This document shows positions 49,947 through 58,607 of a stretch of 64,000 nucleotides of DNA, one piece after another. Both the position numbers and the translations under genes were made by a program. The stretch comes from Trichomonas vaginalis G3. Its lineage: Eukaryota; Parabasalia; Trichomonadida; Trichomonadidae. The DNA is taken from positions 1,736,001 to 1,800,000 of the forward strand of contig NC_067203.1 of assembly GCF_026262505.1 (NCBI RefSeq). Direction: 5' to 3'. Within the stretch, counting starts at the first letter, position 1; every line of letters starts with the position of its first letter. The notes beneath the pieces were generated by a model that was not told the DNA's origin, did not search any database, and was given only the letters and a program-made list of their open reading frames with translations.

Positions 49947-50417
49947 TTATATGTCATAATAGAACCCACGTGGACCAAGCTTTACTTTCTTCCTGACTGA
50001 GTTTTTAACTCTTCTTTTTCCTTCATTGCCCTCTGCTTGAAGTTGTTGCATCTTTGCATTATGTTCATCTAGTATGTTGCAAATTTCCCATGTCCTTTTT
50101 GCCTTTTGGCTCTGGTCGCCCATCTCAGGTAACCTATATCCTAGAAAGAGTTTGTCATAGTTTGTATTTGAGTCGTCGCGTATTGTTTGCATGACTCTTT
50201 CCTGAGTTTCTGGTTCAAGCTCTTCAAACAGTGCCTGTCCATATGGAATAAGCTCGTTTCCAAATATATGTTTTTGTAGCCATTCTGGTTTTCTTTCCAT
50301 GTTACCAACAATATCTTTTGTGAATGGGAAAGCTTCTACCCAATGTTTTAGTCTTGCGTCATTTATTTCTGTAGTTGGTTTTAATTTGTCAAGGAACATG
50401 TTTTTCATACTAAACAT
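49947..50417 (-). CDS. Polinton 2 protein of unknown function
   Basis: 156 residues, helical and charged, with a basic C-terminus (GKRRVKNSVRKKVKLGPRGFYYDI). It lies 30 bases upstream of the capsid gene on the same strand. A basic tail next to the capsid gene suggests a virion protein, with no direct evidence. Confidence 0.45.
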   Translation of the reverse strand: MFSMKNMFLDKLKPTTEINDARLKHWVEAFPFTKDIVGNMERKPEWLQKHIFGNELIPYGQALFEELEPETQERVMQTIRDDSNTNYDKLFLGYRLPEMGDQSQKAKRTWEICNILDEHNAKMQQLQAEGNEGKRRVKNSVRKKVKLGPRGFYYDI

Positions 50418-50446
50418 TTCATTTGGTACTGTCCATTTGAGTTTTT

Positions 50447-50716
50447 TTAAATATTCATCCCTTCTCGGTTCATTGTTGCAAAGTAAGTTTTTATGACATT
50501 TTGTAAACTTTCGTTTGCAAGGTCATGTACAATAGGTTCTCTTCCTTCGCTCTCCCTAACTTTCTTTCTAAACTCTTCACCAAATATACCATCTCTATGG
50601 TTCTGTGTAGTTCTTTGAGATAAATGTTCTAGAACGTCAGGTGTTATATTTCCATCAGCCATGTTCATTTCATACTGGTTCAAAATATCTGCATCTTTCA
50701 TATCTTTCAATGGCAT
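50447..50716 (-). CDS. small Polinton 2 protein, unknown
   Basis: 89 residues, helical (DILNQYEMNMADGNITPDVLEHLSQ). It lies 29 bases upstream of the 156-residue gene and may have been part of a longer gene that includes the remnant sequence to 51120. Confidence 0.35.
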   Translation of the reverse strand: MPLKDMKDADILNQYEMNMADGNITPDVLEHLSQRTTQNHRDGIFGEEFRKKVRESEGREPIVHDLANESLQNVIKTYFATMNREGMNI

Positions 50717-50729
50717 TAAAGCCGCGCTT

Positions 50730-51120
50730 AAAATACCAGCTATACTATCTCGTCACCATTGACTTCCATTGCGTCTACACTTCTTGGAATTGTGGTTGTA
50801 AGTTTATGAACCACCTATCCGAATTAGCTTTATGACCCCATCTCATTGTAGTTCCATCGTCTGCAGAAACAAAAGTGGTTTGTTTCCATCTTGGTTAGGT
50901 TCTGAATGAACTTTAAACAATGTTTCATTTCTATATGTTTTCTTGAAATTTAACCTTTATTTTCACCGAGTTCATCCGAAGATTGAACGTTAAATGCTCG
51001 TAAGTAAAAAGGGTTGTTGTATTTGTGTACATTTTTTTCAGTACTTCCATTCTATGCTGAATATTTTCATCTGGTGTTGGAGTCTTTTGTATGTCGGCAA
51101 ACATTTTTCGATATTCTTCT
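50730..51120 (-). pseudogene. Polinton 2 coding remnant
   Basis: Minus-strand sequence with short coding-like stretches (for example FADIQKTPTPDENIQHRMEV) and several breaks. It cannot be assigned. Confidence 0.3.
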
Positions 51121-51121
51121 A

Positions 51122-52240
51122 CTATGTCAGCCGAATTTTTTTAGACTCTTGGAAATATTCCATATTCACCTCATGCTCTTGTTGAGGGTCAAGATTTTTC
51201 GGCTGTTCCAAATCTTCATCTAGTTCTGTGAAGTTAGTTTCCAAAGGAAGGACTTGTTCGTTTCCTTCAGGCTCTTCTAGCTGTTGTTGCTGAACTATTT
51301 CTTCCATGTCTGGTTGTATCTGAACTTCTTCCTGTGGAGTTTCTTGTACCTCATCTGCTGGCATTTCATATATTCCGAGACCGTTTTCAACAATTTCCCT
51401 ATCTACGTCATCCGCATTCATAAGCTTTTGTTCTTTCGTTCCGTCTCTATTTTTTACGCGTTTCATGACGAAAGTTGAATTGTCATTTAGCTCTGACATC
51501 AAATATCTCGGAGTAAATTCGTTCATGTCATTTGGATGATATGCTATTAAATCATATCCCTTAGCGAGCTTGTATTTTCCAGGTTTGAGATTATATCCGT
51601 TTTGGTGCTGAGCCATAAAGCTAAATAGGTTCGGGTCAGTATTTCCATCCTTGAACTTTCCAATAGCTTCTTTATATCTGTCACTAAAGTCAATACTATC
51701 TGGGAAACCACACTCTTCTTTAAGCATTTTTAAGAATTCTTGGTTTCCTTGTTCTCTACTTCTTTTATGTCCTTGCTCTGGTTGTGGTTGTTGTGGTGCA
51801 GTGTTTTGAACTGTTGGTTGTGGAGGTGGTTGTTGTGCTGGTTGTGGAGGTGGTTGTTGTGTTGGTTTTGGTGCATGCCTGTGTCTGTGTCCATGTGACG
51901 ATGTAAATGTTCTAGGTAGTCCTGGTGCAGGTGCTTCTCTTGGAGGGTTTGGTGGTATATAAGTTCCACCAGCTGGCACATATGTTCCATCTGCAGCGTA
52001 ATGTCCTACCTGACTTTTCGTTCTTAAGAAAGCATTTACTAGGTCTGTTTTGGTCTGTTGTAACTCTTTTTCTTGACTTTTCACAACAGTTGCTCTAACG
52101 GCGTCATAGGCACTTTGAACTGCCTGTCTCGTTGCTGCATCTGTTATTTTCGTCATATTTTGTGCTACTTCTTTTAACTCTTTGTCGAAACCTTCAGACT
52201 TCAGTTTCTTTCCAGATGAGAAGTCGTTCACTTGTTTCAC
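51122..52240 (-). CDS. Polinton 2 proline/glutamine-rich protein
   Basis: 372 residues. A helical start is followed by a Pro/Gln-rich middle (QQPPPQPAQQPPPQP) with an HGHRHRHAP cluster, a folded-looking part (NLKPGKYKLAKGYDLIAYHPND; TPRYLMSELN) and an acidic Q/E-rich end. Low-complexity linkers and size suggest a large virion or scaffold protein. No known domain is recognised. Confidence 0.45.
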   Translation of the reverse strand: MKQVNDFSSGKKLKSEGFDKELKEVAQNMTKITDAATRQAVQSAYDAVRATVVKSQEKELQQTKTDLVNAFLRTKSQVGHYAADGTYVPAGGTYIPPNPPREAPAPGLPRTFTSSHGHRHRHAPKPTQQPPPQPAQQPPPQPTVQNTAPQQPQPEQGHKRSREQGNQEFLKMLKEECGFPDSIDFSDRYKEAIGKFKDGNTDPNLFSFMAQHQNGYNLKPGKYKLAKGYDLIAYHPNDMNEFTPRYLMSELNDNSTFVMKRVKNRDGTKEQKLMNADDVDREIVENGLGIYEMPADEVQETPQEEVQIQPDMEEIVQQQQLEEPEGNEQVLPLETNFTELDEDLEQPKNLDPQQEHEVNMEYFQESKKIRLT

Positions 52241-52274
52241 CTTACTATGAAGAGCTTCGAAAGCGTTCTTAAAG

Positions 52275-53132
52275 TCAGCATTTGTTTAAAGCTTCATTTG
52301 AACTATCTTCATCCGCTTGTATTTTTGTCCTTATTGACCCTATGAGTTGGGCTGCTTTAGCGTTGGCTTGGGCATCTAACCAGTCATTGTTAGCTTTTAT
52401 ATATTCTGCGCTTTTCATTGCCTTTTGCATGGCTGCGTCGTTATTTTTACTTTCTTGTGCTAAGTTTTCATACTGTACGGTTTGGTTTTGCAACTGTAAA
52501 AGTTTTTCTGCCTTTACATTTGCTTCAACTTCTTTTTTATACTCATCGCTATCCATATATGTCTTCAGGGCTTTTTGTTTTATCTCTTCATCTTTCAGTA
52601 CTTTATATTGAGTAGTATGGTTTTTCAAATTTATAACATCTTGTTCCATTTTTGCTACTTCTGCTGCTTTTTCTGACACTTTTTTCGCATATTCCTCTGT
52701 ACTTAGTTCTTTCAGTTGTTCTTCTTTCTTCTTTTTCTCTACGTTTAACTCATTGAGTTTCTTTGTGTGTCTGTCATATTCTAGTTTCTTTTCGTTTTCA
52801 CTTATTTGCTTCTGTATGTCTATGTTTGACTTTTTGACATCTGTTATTTGATTTTTGAGTGAACTCAAATTCATTTGACTTTGAGGGTTATAGGCTGTTC
52901 CGTCTGCAGCTCCACCATAGCCTGCCATTTTCGCTAAAAGTGCCGCTCTTAAACCTCCACTCTGTGCACCAACAACTCGGTTTAAAAGCATAGGGTTGCT
53001 TGACATTTGTTGCAACATAGTGGGGTCATTCATAATTTGTTGTTGCAACTGTTGTTGTGGTGTCAGTTTTACTATTGGATGTTTCAATGCTCTCTTCCTC
53101 TTACGTATATTCTTACGTAGCTTACGTGGCAT
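52275..53132 (-). CDS. Polinton 2 coiled-coil protein
   Basis: 285 residues. A very basic start (MPRKLRKNIRKRKRALKHP) and a glutamine/leucine/methionine-rich segment precede a long coiled coil (about 95-260). Such proteins could bind DNA through the head and assemble through the coil. It is the first gene after the repeat-rich right part, 34 bases upstream of the 372-residue gene. Confidence 0.5.
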   Translation of the reverse strand: MPRKLRKNIRKRKRALKHPIVKLTPQQQLQQQIMNDPTMLQQMSSNPMLLNRVVGAQSGGLRAALLAKMAGYGGAADGTAYNPQSQMNLSSLKNQITDVKKSNIDIQKQISENEKKLEYDRHTKKLNELNVEKKKKEEQLKELSTEEYAKKVSEKAAEVAKMEQDVINLKNHTTQYKVLKDEEIKQKALKTYMDSDEYKKEVEANVKAEKLLQLQNQTVQYENLAQESKNNDAAMQKAMKSAEYIKANNDWLDAQANAKAAQLIGSIRTKIQADEDSSNEALNKC

Positions 53133-53171
53133 TTTAAGTGAAGTTAAAAAGCGGTTTTTGACAGATGTTTA

Positions 53172-53270
53172 TTGTGACTTCTTCGTAAAGACTTTATTGT
53201 GACTTCTTCGTAAAGACTTTGTTGAGATTTCTTCGTAAAGACTTTGTTGAGATTTCTTCGTAAATGACCC
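53172..53270 (+). repeat. 25 bp direct repeat array, TTCTTCGTAAAGACTTTG units (a)
   Basis: Four units of GAGATTTCTTCGTAAAGACTT type, ending TTCGTAAATGACCC just before palindromic block 6. Confidence 0.85.
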
Positions 53271-53282
53271 AAAAATATATTT

Positions 53283-53333
53283 TAGGTGAAGAGGTGAGAT
53301 TTCACCTCTTTTTTCACCTCATTTCTCACCTCC
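53283..53333. repeat. GGTGA/TCACC palindromic block 6
   Basis: Two GGTGA and three TCACC units, in the orientation of blocks 2 and 3 and in the same context (AATGACCCAAAAATATA upstream). Confidence 0.85.
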
Positions 53334-53344
53334 TGAATTTTCAT

Positions 53345-53515
53345 GAATTTCTTCGTAAAGACTTTGTTAAGACTTCTTCATCTAATTTCTCATGAACTTT
53401 CTTGTCTATGTTTTGTTGAGATTTCTTCGTAAAGACTTTGTTGAGATTTCTTCGTAAAGACTTTGTCAAGATTTCATCGTAAAGACTTTGTTGAGATTTC
53501 TTCGTAAATGACCCT
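53345..53515 (+). repeat. 25 bp direct repeat array (b)
   Basis: About six units, again ending TTCGTAAATGACCC. Variants have TATGTTTTG or TTCATCGTAAAG. Confidence 0.85.
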
Positions 53516-53554
53516 AGTAGTATATTTTTGGTGTAAATTTCATGAAAATTCAAG

Positions 53555-53605
53555 AGGGTGAAAAATTAGGTGAAAAAACAGGTGAAATCTCACCTCTTCA
53601 CCTAA
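53555..53605. repeat. GGTGA/TCACC palindromic block 7
   Basis: Three GGTGAAAA-type units, then TCACCTC and TTCACCTAAACATTATTTTTGG. It is the first of three near-identical tandem copies with an approximately 86 bp period. Confidence 0.85.
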
Positions 53606-53640
53606 ACATTATTTTTGGTGTAAATTTCATGAAAATTCAA

Positions 53641-53691
53641 GAGGTGAGAAAAGAGGTGAAAAAACAGGTGAAATCTCACCTCTTCACCTAA
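53641..53691. repeat. GGTGA/TCACC palindromic block 8
   Basis: Second tandem copy, with the same order of units and the same flanks (TTTCATGAAAATTCAAGAG before, AAACATTATTTTTGGTG after). Confidence 0.85.
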
Positions 53692-53726
53692 ACATTATTT
53701 TTGGTGTAAAATTCATGAAAATTCAC

Positions 53727-53778
53727 GAGGTGAAAAATTAGGTGAAAAAACAGGTGAAATCTCACCTCTTCACCTAAA
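53727..53778. repeat. GGTGA/TCACC palindromic block 9
   Basis: Third tandem copy. It is followed by TTCTGAGTAAAATGACAGATGG, a word also seen after block 4 and block 11. Confidence 0.85.
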
Positions 53779-53847
53779 CATTATTTTTGGTGTAAAATTC
53801 TGAGTAAAATGACAGATGGAACACATACTTTTTCAGTAAGTACATAT

Positions 53848-53897
53848 GGGGTAGAAAAGAGGGTAGAAAACGGGGTAGATATACCCTTCTACCCTAA
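53848..53897. repeat. GGGTA/TACCC variant of the palindromic block (10)
   Basis: Same plan as the other blocks (three direct units with AAAA between, then two inverted units and TAAAATAT), but the core is GGGTAG and its complement CTACCC. The arms still pair. It lies six bases before mariner B. Confidence 0.8.
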
Positions 53898-53903
53898 AAT
53901 ATA

Positions 53904-55205
53904 TAGGGTGTCCAAAGGTGTGTTTAGCACAAACCTGAATACTGCAAATAGAAATAAACAAGTTACATATATATAAAGTTTATTTAAATATAATCACCAT
54001 TGGATTCAATCACGCGTTCGCAGCGATCGATCCAGGCTTCAAAGACACGCTTTAAATCATCATGAGAAAATTGCTCAAATTGCTCTCTTACAAAATTTTC
54101 AAGATCATCTGGACTCGCGAATTCGCGTCATTCAGCTCTCTTTTTTAGCGTGCCGAATAAATAAAAGTCAGAGGGTGCAATATCAGGTGAATAAATTGGG
54201 TTTGGAACAACTTTGACATTGTTTTCCACCAAGTAATTCATTACCTTATGACTTTTGTGAACTCTTGAATTATCAAAATGAATTGCAAACTTTTGTTTTT
54301 GTTGTTTGGATTTCTCAAACTCATCAGAATTGATAATTTGAGTAAGAACATTGTCAATTAGATACTGAGCATTCATCGTATTAGGTTTTTGAAGAATATC
54401 AATTGCGATGGTGCCATTCACGCCCCAAAAAAACGACAACATCATCATTGGTGTGTCAATTTTTTTCTTCGGGAATGTTTGCGGATTTTCATCCTTCGGG
54501 ATCCACATGATTTTGGCTTCTGTTGCATATTGAAACCAAGACTCATCCCCTGTTATCAAAAAGCAAACTTCTTGGATTGATACGCACCCAATATAGAGAG
54601 GAGCTCTTTCGAAGATTGGACTCTAGATTTTTTTGAACTGAATTAAGGTTGTGCGGAACCCAACGTGTATACGCTAGTTTGTAGTTCAAATAATTGTGCA
54701 AATAATAACTGACTGTTGTATGTGGTATCTTTGTCATCTCCTCTATCCTTCTGAGTGATGCTCTTGGGTCTTCATCTAGCGCTTGAAGAATTGCTTTGAT
54801 TTTTCTTTGATCCGGCGATTTTTTGTCAATTTTTATGATGAGCGCCTTTTTGTTCATGAAGTGATACATCCTAACATGATACGTTACAGTGGAATAGCTA
54901 GGAGCATCCATACCGAAGCATTTTACCAATGTTTCGTAGATTTTTTTACAGTCTTTGCATTTTTTTGCAAGAGCGAGGATGTTTTCTTTATGATTCATTA
55001 AAAAAATGAAAAAAATCCCGCCAAAATTTCCCGCGAAACCGCCTCTTGTCTCAAAATTCATTTTATATCCCGGCATGGCGCCAAAATACAACATACTCAT
55101 CATATACATATATTCATATTTTTTATTATATATTTATAATCAGCATATATCTCCTTTAATAGTCTCATATAGAGCGCTGTGCTAAACGCACCTTTGGACA
55201 CCCTA
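53904..55205 (-). mobile_element. mariner element B, 1302 bp, full length
   Basis: Both ends carry the approximately 28 bp inverted repeat starting TAGGGTGTCCAAAGG, and TA is duplicated at 53902-53903 and 55206-55207. The element lies in the repeat-rich part of Polinton 2, between the GGGTA block and an inverted 25 bp array. It is closely related to mariner A, so the family was active after Polinton 2 arrived. Confidence 0.95.
53984..54998 (-). pseudogene. mariner transposase, copy B, inactive
   Basis: Same protein as in copy A, starting MNHKENILALAKKCKDC. It has the shared A7 run (54616-54622 on this strand) where the frame changes. A one-base deletion lies near 54565 (TTTGC where copy A has TTTCGC). 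A nonsense change follows KKRAE (GAATGA where copy A has GAAGGA). The three catalytic aspartates remain. With these changes no full product can be made. Confidence 0.85.
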
Positions 55206-55239
55206 TATTTTTGTCTGATTTACGCTCATTACGATGAAG

Positions 55240-55440
55240 TTTTGACAAAGTCTTTACGAAGAAATCTTGACAAAGTCTTTACGAAGAAATCTTGACAAAG
55301 TCTTTACGATGAAGTTTTGACAAAGTCTTTACGATGAAGTTTTGACAAAGTCTTTACGATGAAGTTTTGACAAAGTCTTTACGATGAAATCTTGACAAAG
55401 TCTTTACGATGAAATCTTGACAAAGTCTTTACGATGAAAT
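55240..55440 (-). repeat. 25 bp direct repeat array, inverted orientation (c)
   Basis: About eight units of GACAAAGTCTTTACGA(A/T)GAA, the inverse of arrays (a) and (b). With them it forms a large inverted structure around the mariner. Confidence 0.85.
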
Positions 55441-55454
55441 TCATGAAAATTCAA

Positions 55455-55507
55455 GAGGTGAAAAATGAGGTGAAAAAACAGGTGAAATCTCACCTCTTCA
55501 CCTAAAA
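55455..55507. repeat. GGTGA/TCACC palindromic block 11
   Basis: Same orientation as blocks 7-9: AAGAGGTGAAAAATGAGG, GGTGAAAAAACAGGTGA, TCACCTCTTCACCTAAAATAT. Confidence 0.85.
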
Positions 55508-55667
55508 TATATTTTTATTGAATTCTGTATAATATTCTGAGTAATATGACAGATGTTTATATAACACTTTCTCCGGTTTATAGGACCTCTCTCATATTCT
55601 ATCTTGTCATATCAAAACTCATAGTCATGTTTGTCCTCTAAGACTTCATTTATACTAAACATCTTCA

Positions 55668-55698
55668 GGGCTAGAAGGCACGAAGTGCCTGGAAGCCC
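55668..55698. repeat. GC-rich nested hairpin beside a T33 run
   Basis: Outer stem GGGCT/AGCCC encloses AGGCAC/GTGCCT with loop GAA. It is followed after seven bases by 33 T (55706-55738). Loop and stem style match the double hairpins of Polinton 1. Confidence 0.75.
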
Positions 55699-55703
55699 CA
55701 CTA

Positions 55704-55738
<35 letters not shown>

Positions 55739-55739
<1 letters not shown>

Positions 55740-57238
55740 TATACTATCAAATAAAGAAATTTTACAGTTTTTTAGTTTTATTTAGATGTACGTTATTTTA
55801 GATGGCTTCGTCGAAAACAAAGCATGTCTGTTAAGTTTATTCTTAACATGGTAAATAAAATGGCAACGAAGCCCAGTGTACTGCGTCTTATGCCGTAGTT
55901 TTTGTTATCTTCATACTCAAATACAACAAATACAAATAGATTTATTACGAAAAAACGTATAAAACAAATGATATATTTATTTCTAGACAAGTTGACGAAC
56001 ATGTAGCGCAACTGTATCGCTTTAGAGAACAGTTCTTCCAACACCTACTCATTCAGTGAAAGATTTAAGAAGAACTCTTACTCGACCTTAACTACCTACG
56101 CTTTGCTTGAACAATTCCCAACGAGGTTACTATAAGGTTGCAAGTCTTGTCAAAATGTAGTATGCAATACGTTGGGAAAAATAGATATATACGAACAAAC
56201 TACTACAGTCTAGCAACTAGTCTTTAAGTGTAATGTATTTTTGCTACAAAGAGCTCATAACGAAGTCAAATTTTGCAATTTGATGTCAAAACTAGCTAGT
56301 TGTTGAATCAAATAGCGTTGTGACTTTGTATACATCACGATCTTGTGGTATCAGAGCTGTACTGCTGCAGACTAATTCAACTAAACATGAGCAAGATTGG
56401 GATTTCATTCTCTGGGGTGCGAGGCTCGTCCAAATTCAAGCAGCTACAGTGTTTTGGATCACCTAAAGAATTTTGGGAATTCAGTTATCCGTTACTACTC
56501 TTAAATTAAAGTACACTACAGCGAATCAATCGTAATGTCTAGTCTCTCCAGTAACAAGCTGATCTGCTATATTAACTTTAAAGCCAAATCGATTCACATT
56601 GTTGCTGGTAAGTCTGATTGCTTCAGATAGAGAGCATGAATTGCTTCTTTATCATCTAATCCCCATCCCCCTTGTTCCCGATTGGATGACATGGACAATT
56701 CATCTTTCTCTAACGAAACAAAATGACACTTTTTTGACGGCTTATTGACTCAGAAAAATTTGAGAGTTAACGAATAATTTTGGCGCCAAAAATAATTTCT
56801 CTTAATTTATTAAATTTAATATACGCACATCCATAAGTTATGCTATTTTTTCTATTTATTTTGTTCTAAAATTCTAAATATTTTTTTTTCATAACATAAA
56901 ATATGATGTCTAGTCTCATTTACATAACAACATGCCTTAGAATAGGTTTTTTATTCTTTTTGTCACTTTAAATTAAAAATAAAAAGATAATTTAAATTGA
57001 ATATTTGCGATTATTCTCACTAATGCTGCTTCCTCTTTTATTAAGTAGACAACAAAAAGTTAGCCTTGGACTCCCATATCAGATTTTTGATTGGTTGCGT
57101 ATATAATGAGCTGGGATTGATAGACGAAAACCCAGTGAGAAAATTTTTGACGCCTTTTTAAAGGATTTCAAATAATTTACTTTTTCAAATATTTACTAGT
57201 TAATATCTCAATCAATTTATCCTCTTATTTATATTTTT
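55739..57238. other. 1.5 kb unassigned sequence between Polinton 2 and the duplication
   Basis: No gene is supported; an 83-codon minus-strand frame (55793-56044) has hydrophobic stretches but no motif. Base composition is less AT-rich than host spacers. Read on the minus strand, the stretch ends in 33 A, as a retrocopied sequence would, with an AATAAA about 35 bases before. The origin is unclear. Confidence 0.4.
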
Positions 57239-58071
57239 AAATAATTCAATTTTGATGGAGTTACGAAGAACCATGGACGGAGTAATCTCTGCACCGCTGG
57301 AAGGAACAACACCGGGGCAGTCGAGAATCCTGATTCTGGCTGTAACTTCTGACTTCTTGGATAACTTTTGTAAAACCAGGGGTAGAAGCAACACCTGTAG
57401 CAGCACGACGTGAGATACTGTTGATAACAGAGGATTTGCCAACGTTTGGTGGTCCGAAAACGCCAGCAACAATGGATGAACCCATTGCAAGTTGGTTAAG
57501 GAGCTTAATGAGCTCTTTGATACCGAAAACATCGGTACCTTGTATTTGCCATCGTGCAGTGGACTTCTACTGATTTATTCGGCTGAGATGATGATTTGAA
57601 TGGAATTGTTGGGAATTCACGACGTAAAAACACTAACCACTTGTTTAAAATTTCAAGTGGAACAAGATCCGCCTTGTTTAAGATCAAAACAATGCGTTTG
57701 CCTCTCTTTAAAATATAATCTTCGAGTTTCTTTGATCTGCAGCCAATTGGATCACGAGCATCAAGAACTTCAAGTAAGACATCAGCACCATCGACAACTT
57801 TCTTGAATTGAGCGAAATATGTGGTTCTATAAGCTTCATGAGCGGCACTTTGTTCAATAATAGGAGCTTCTGGAGCATTTAAGCCTTGAGAAACTTCTGC
57901 GTAACGTTCTTCTGCATTGTGCTTGGCGATTTCTTTCTTTCTGTTCATTGCAGACTTCGCTAAAGCATCTTTCGCTCTCTGAAGAGACTTATAGTCTGGC
58001 TCCTTTCTTAACTTCTTAACCTGACCACCCTTATTATGCTTTAATTTGTCATTTTTGTTTGTGCGCTTCAT
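57239..58071 (-). pseudogene. truncated Nug1-type GTPase, second copy
   Basis: It holds the N-terminal 60 percent of the gene at 39073-40446, including DARDP, NKAD, GPPNVGKSS and DCPGV. The duplication border removes the last approximately 180 codons. Frameshifts occur near 57540 and 57560 (one base lost each) and near 57350 (one gained). Confidence 0.9.
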
Positions 58072-58607
58072 AACTTTTGTTTTTTAGAGAGATTTGTTCA
58101 AAAATTTTTGTCTCTGAGTGTGGTTCTGCAGATTTTGATGCAAATAGATTTGAATTGTGATATTGATTATATTTTGGATATTTTCATGGAAATTTGAAGA
58201 AAATTCTTTGTTTTTTCATGTTATTTTTAGGATTTATTAATGAAATTACTATATATTACTCATATAAATTCAAATAATAACTATGCCAAAAACAATTATC
58301 TTGAATTTTGATAAATTATTTTAAAAACACAGACAAAATCAAAAATAATAAGGGGAATCATCATGGAAAGTACGTAAATTTATATGTATCATTAGATCAA
58401 CCCTCATCACAATTGAACATAATAATTTTAGCGAAAGGATCCATTATTCTTTTGTATTGTTTCAATTATAGATAGTATACAATATGTCAGTTATTTTCAA
58501 CGGTGAATGTTCGTAAAAAGAAATAATTTTTGGAATTTCTCAGTCAAATGAATTAAAAACAAAAAACTTAAGTAGATTTGAAAAGATAAAATTTATTTAC
58601 GCTTTGT
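58072..58607. other. intergenic, copy of 40447-40983
   Basis: Same spacer as in the first copy with a few one-base differences; no gene. Confidence 0.6.

Larger units (their letters stand above)
47600..55738. mobile_element. Polinton 2, truncated and decayed, structural half only
   Basis: About 8 kb of Polinton sequence with a capsid gene, several capsid-side genes on the minus strand, and a repeat-rich right part with the same palindromic blocks as Polinton 1. Polymerase, integrase and ATPase are absent, so more than half of the element is missing. No terminal inverted repeat pair can be defined; limits are approximate. It is heavily broken (well over six breaks). Its proteins differ from those of Polinton 1, so it is another lineage and, by decay, older. 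A mariner has inserted in its right part. Confidence 0.8.

Noticed and set aside
53172-53515. Regular short direct repeats that resemble a CRISPR array
   Set aside because: Units are head to tail without unique spacers, in a eukaryotic Polinton, and there are no cas genes.
56346-56357. TGGTATCAGAGC, a 12-base match to the initiator-tRNA primer site of copia-type LTR elements
   Set aside because: No pair of long terminal repeats and no gag or pol sequence was found nearby; a lone 12-mer is not enough.
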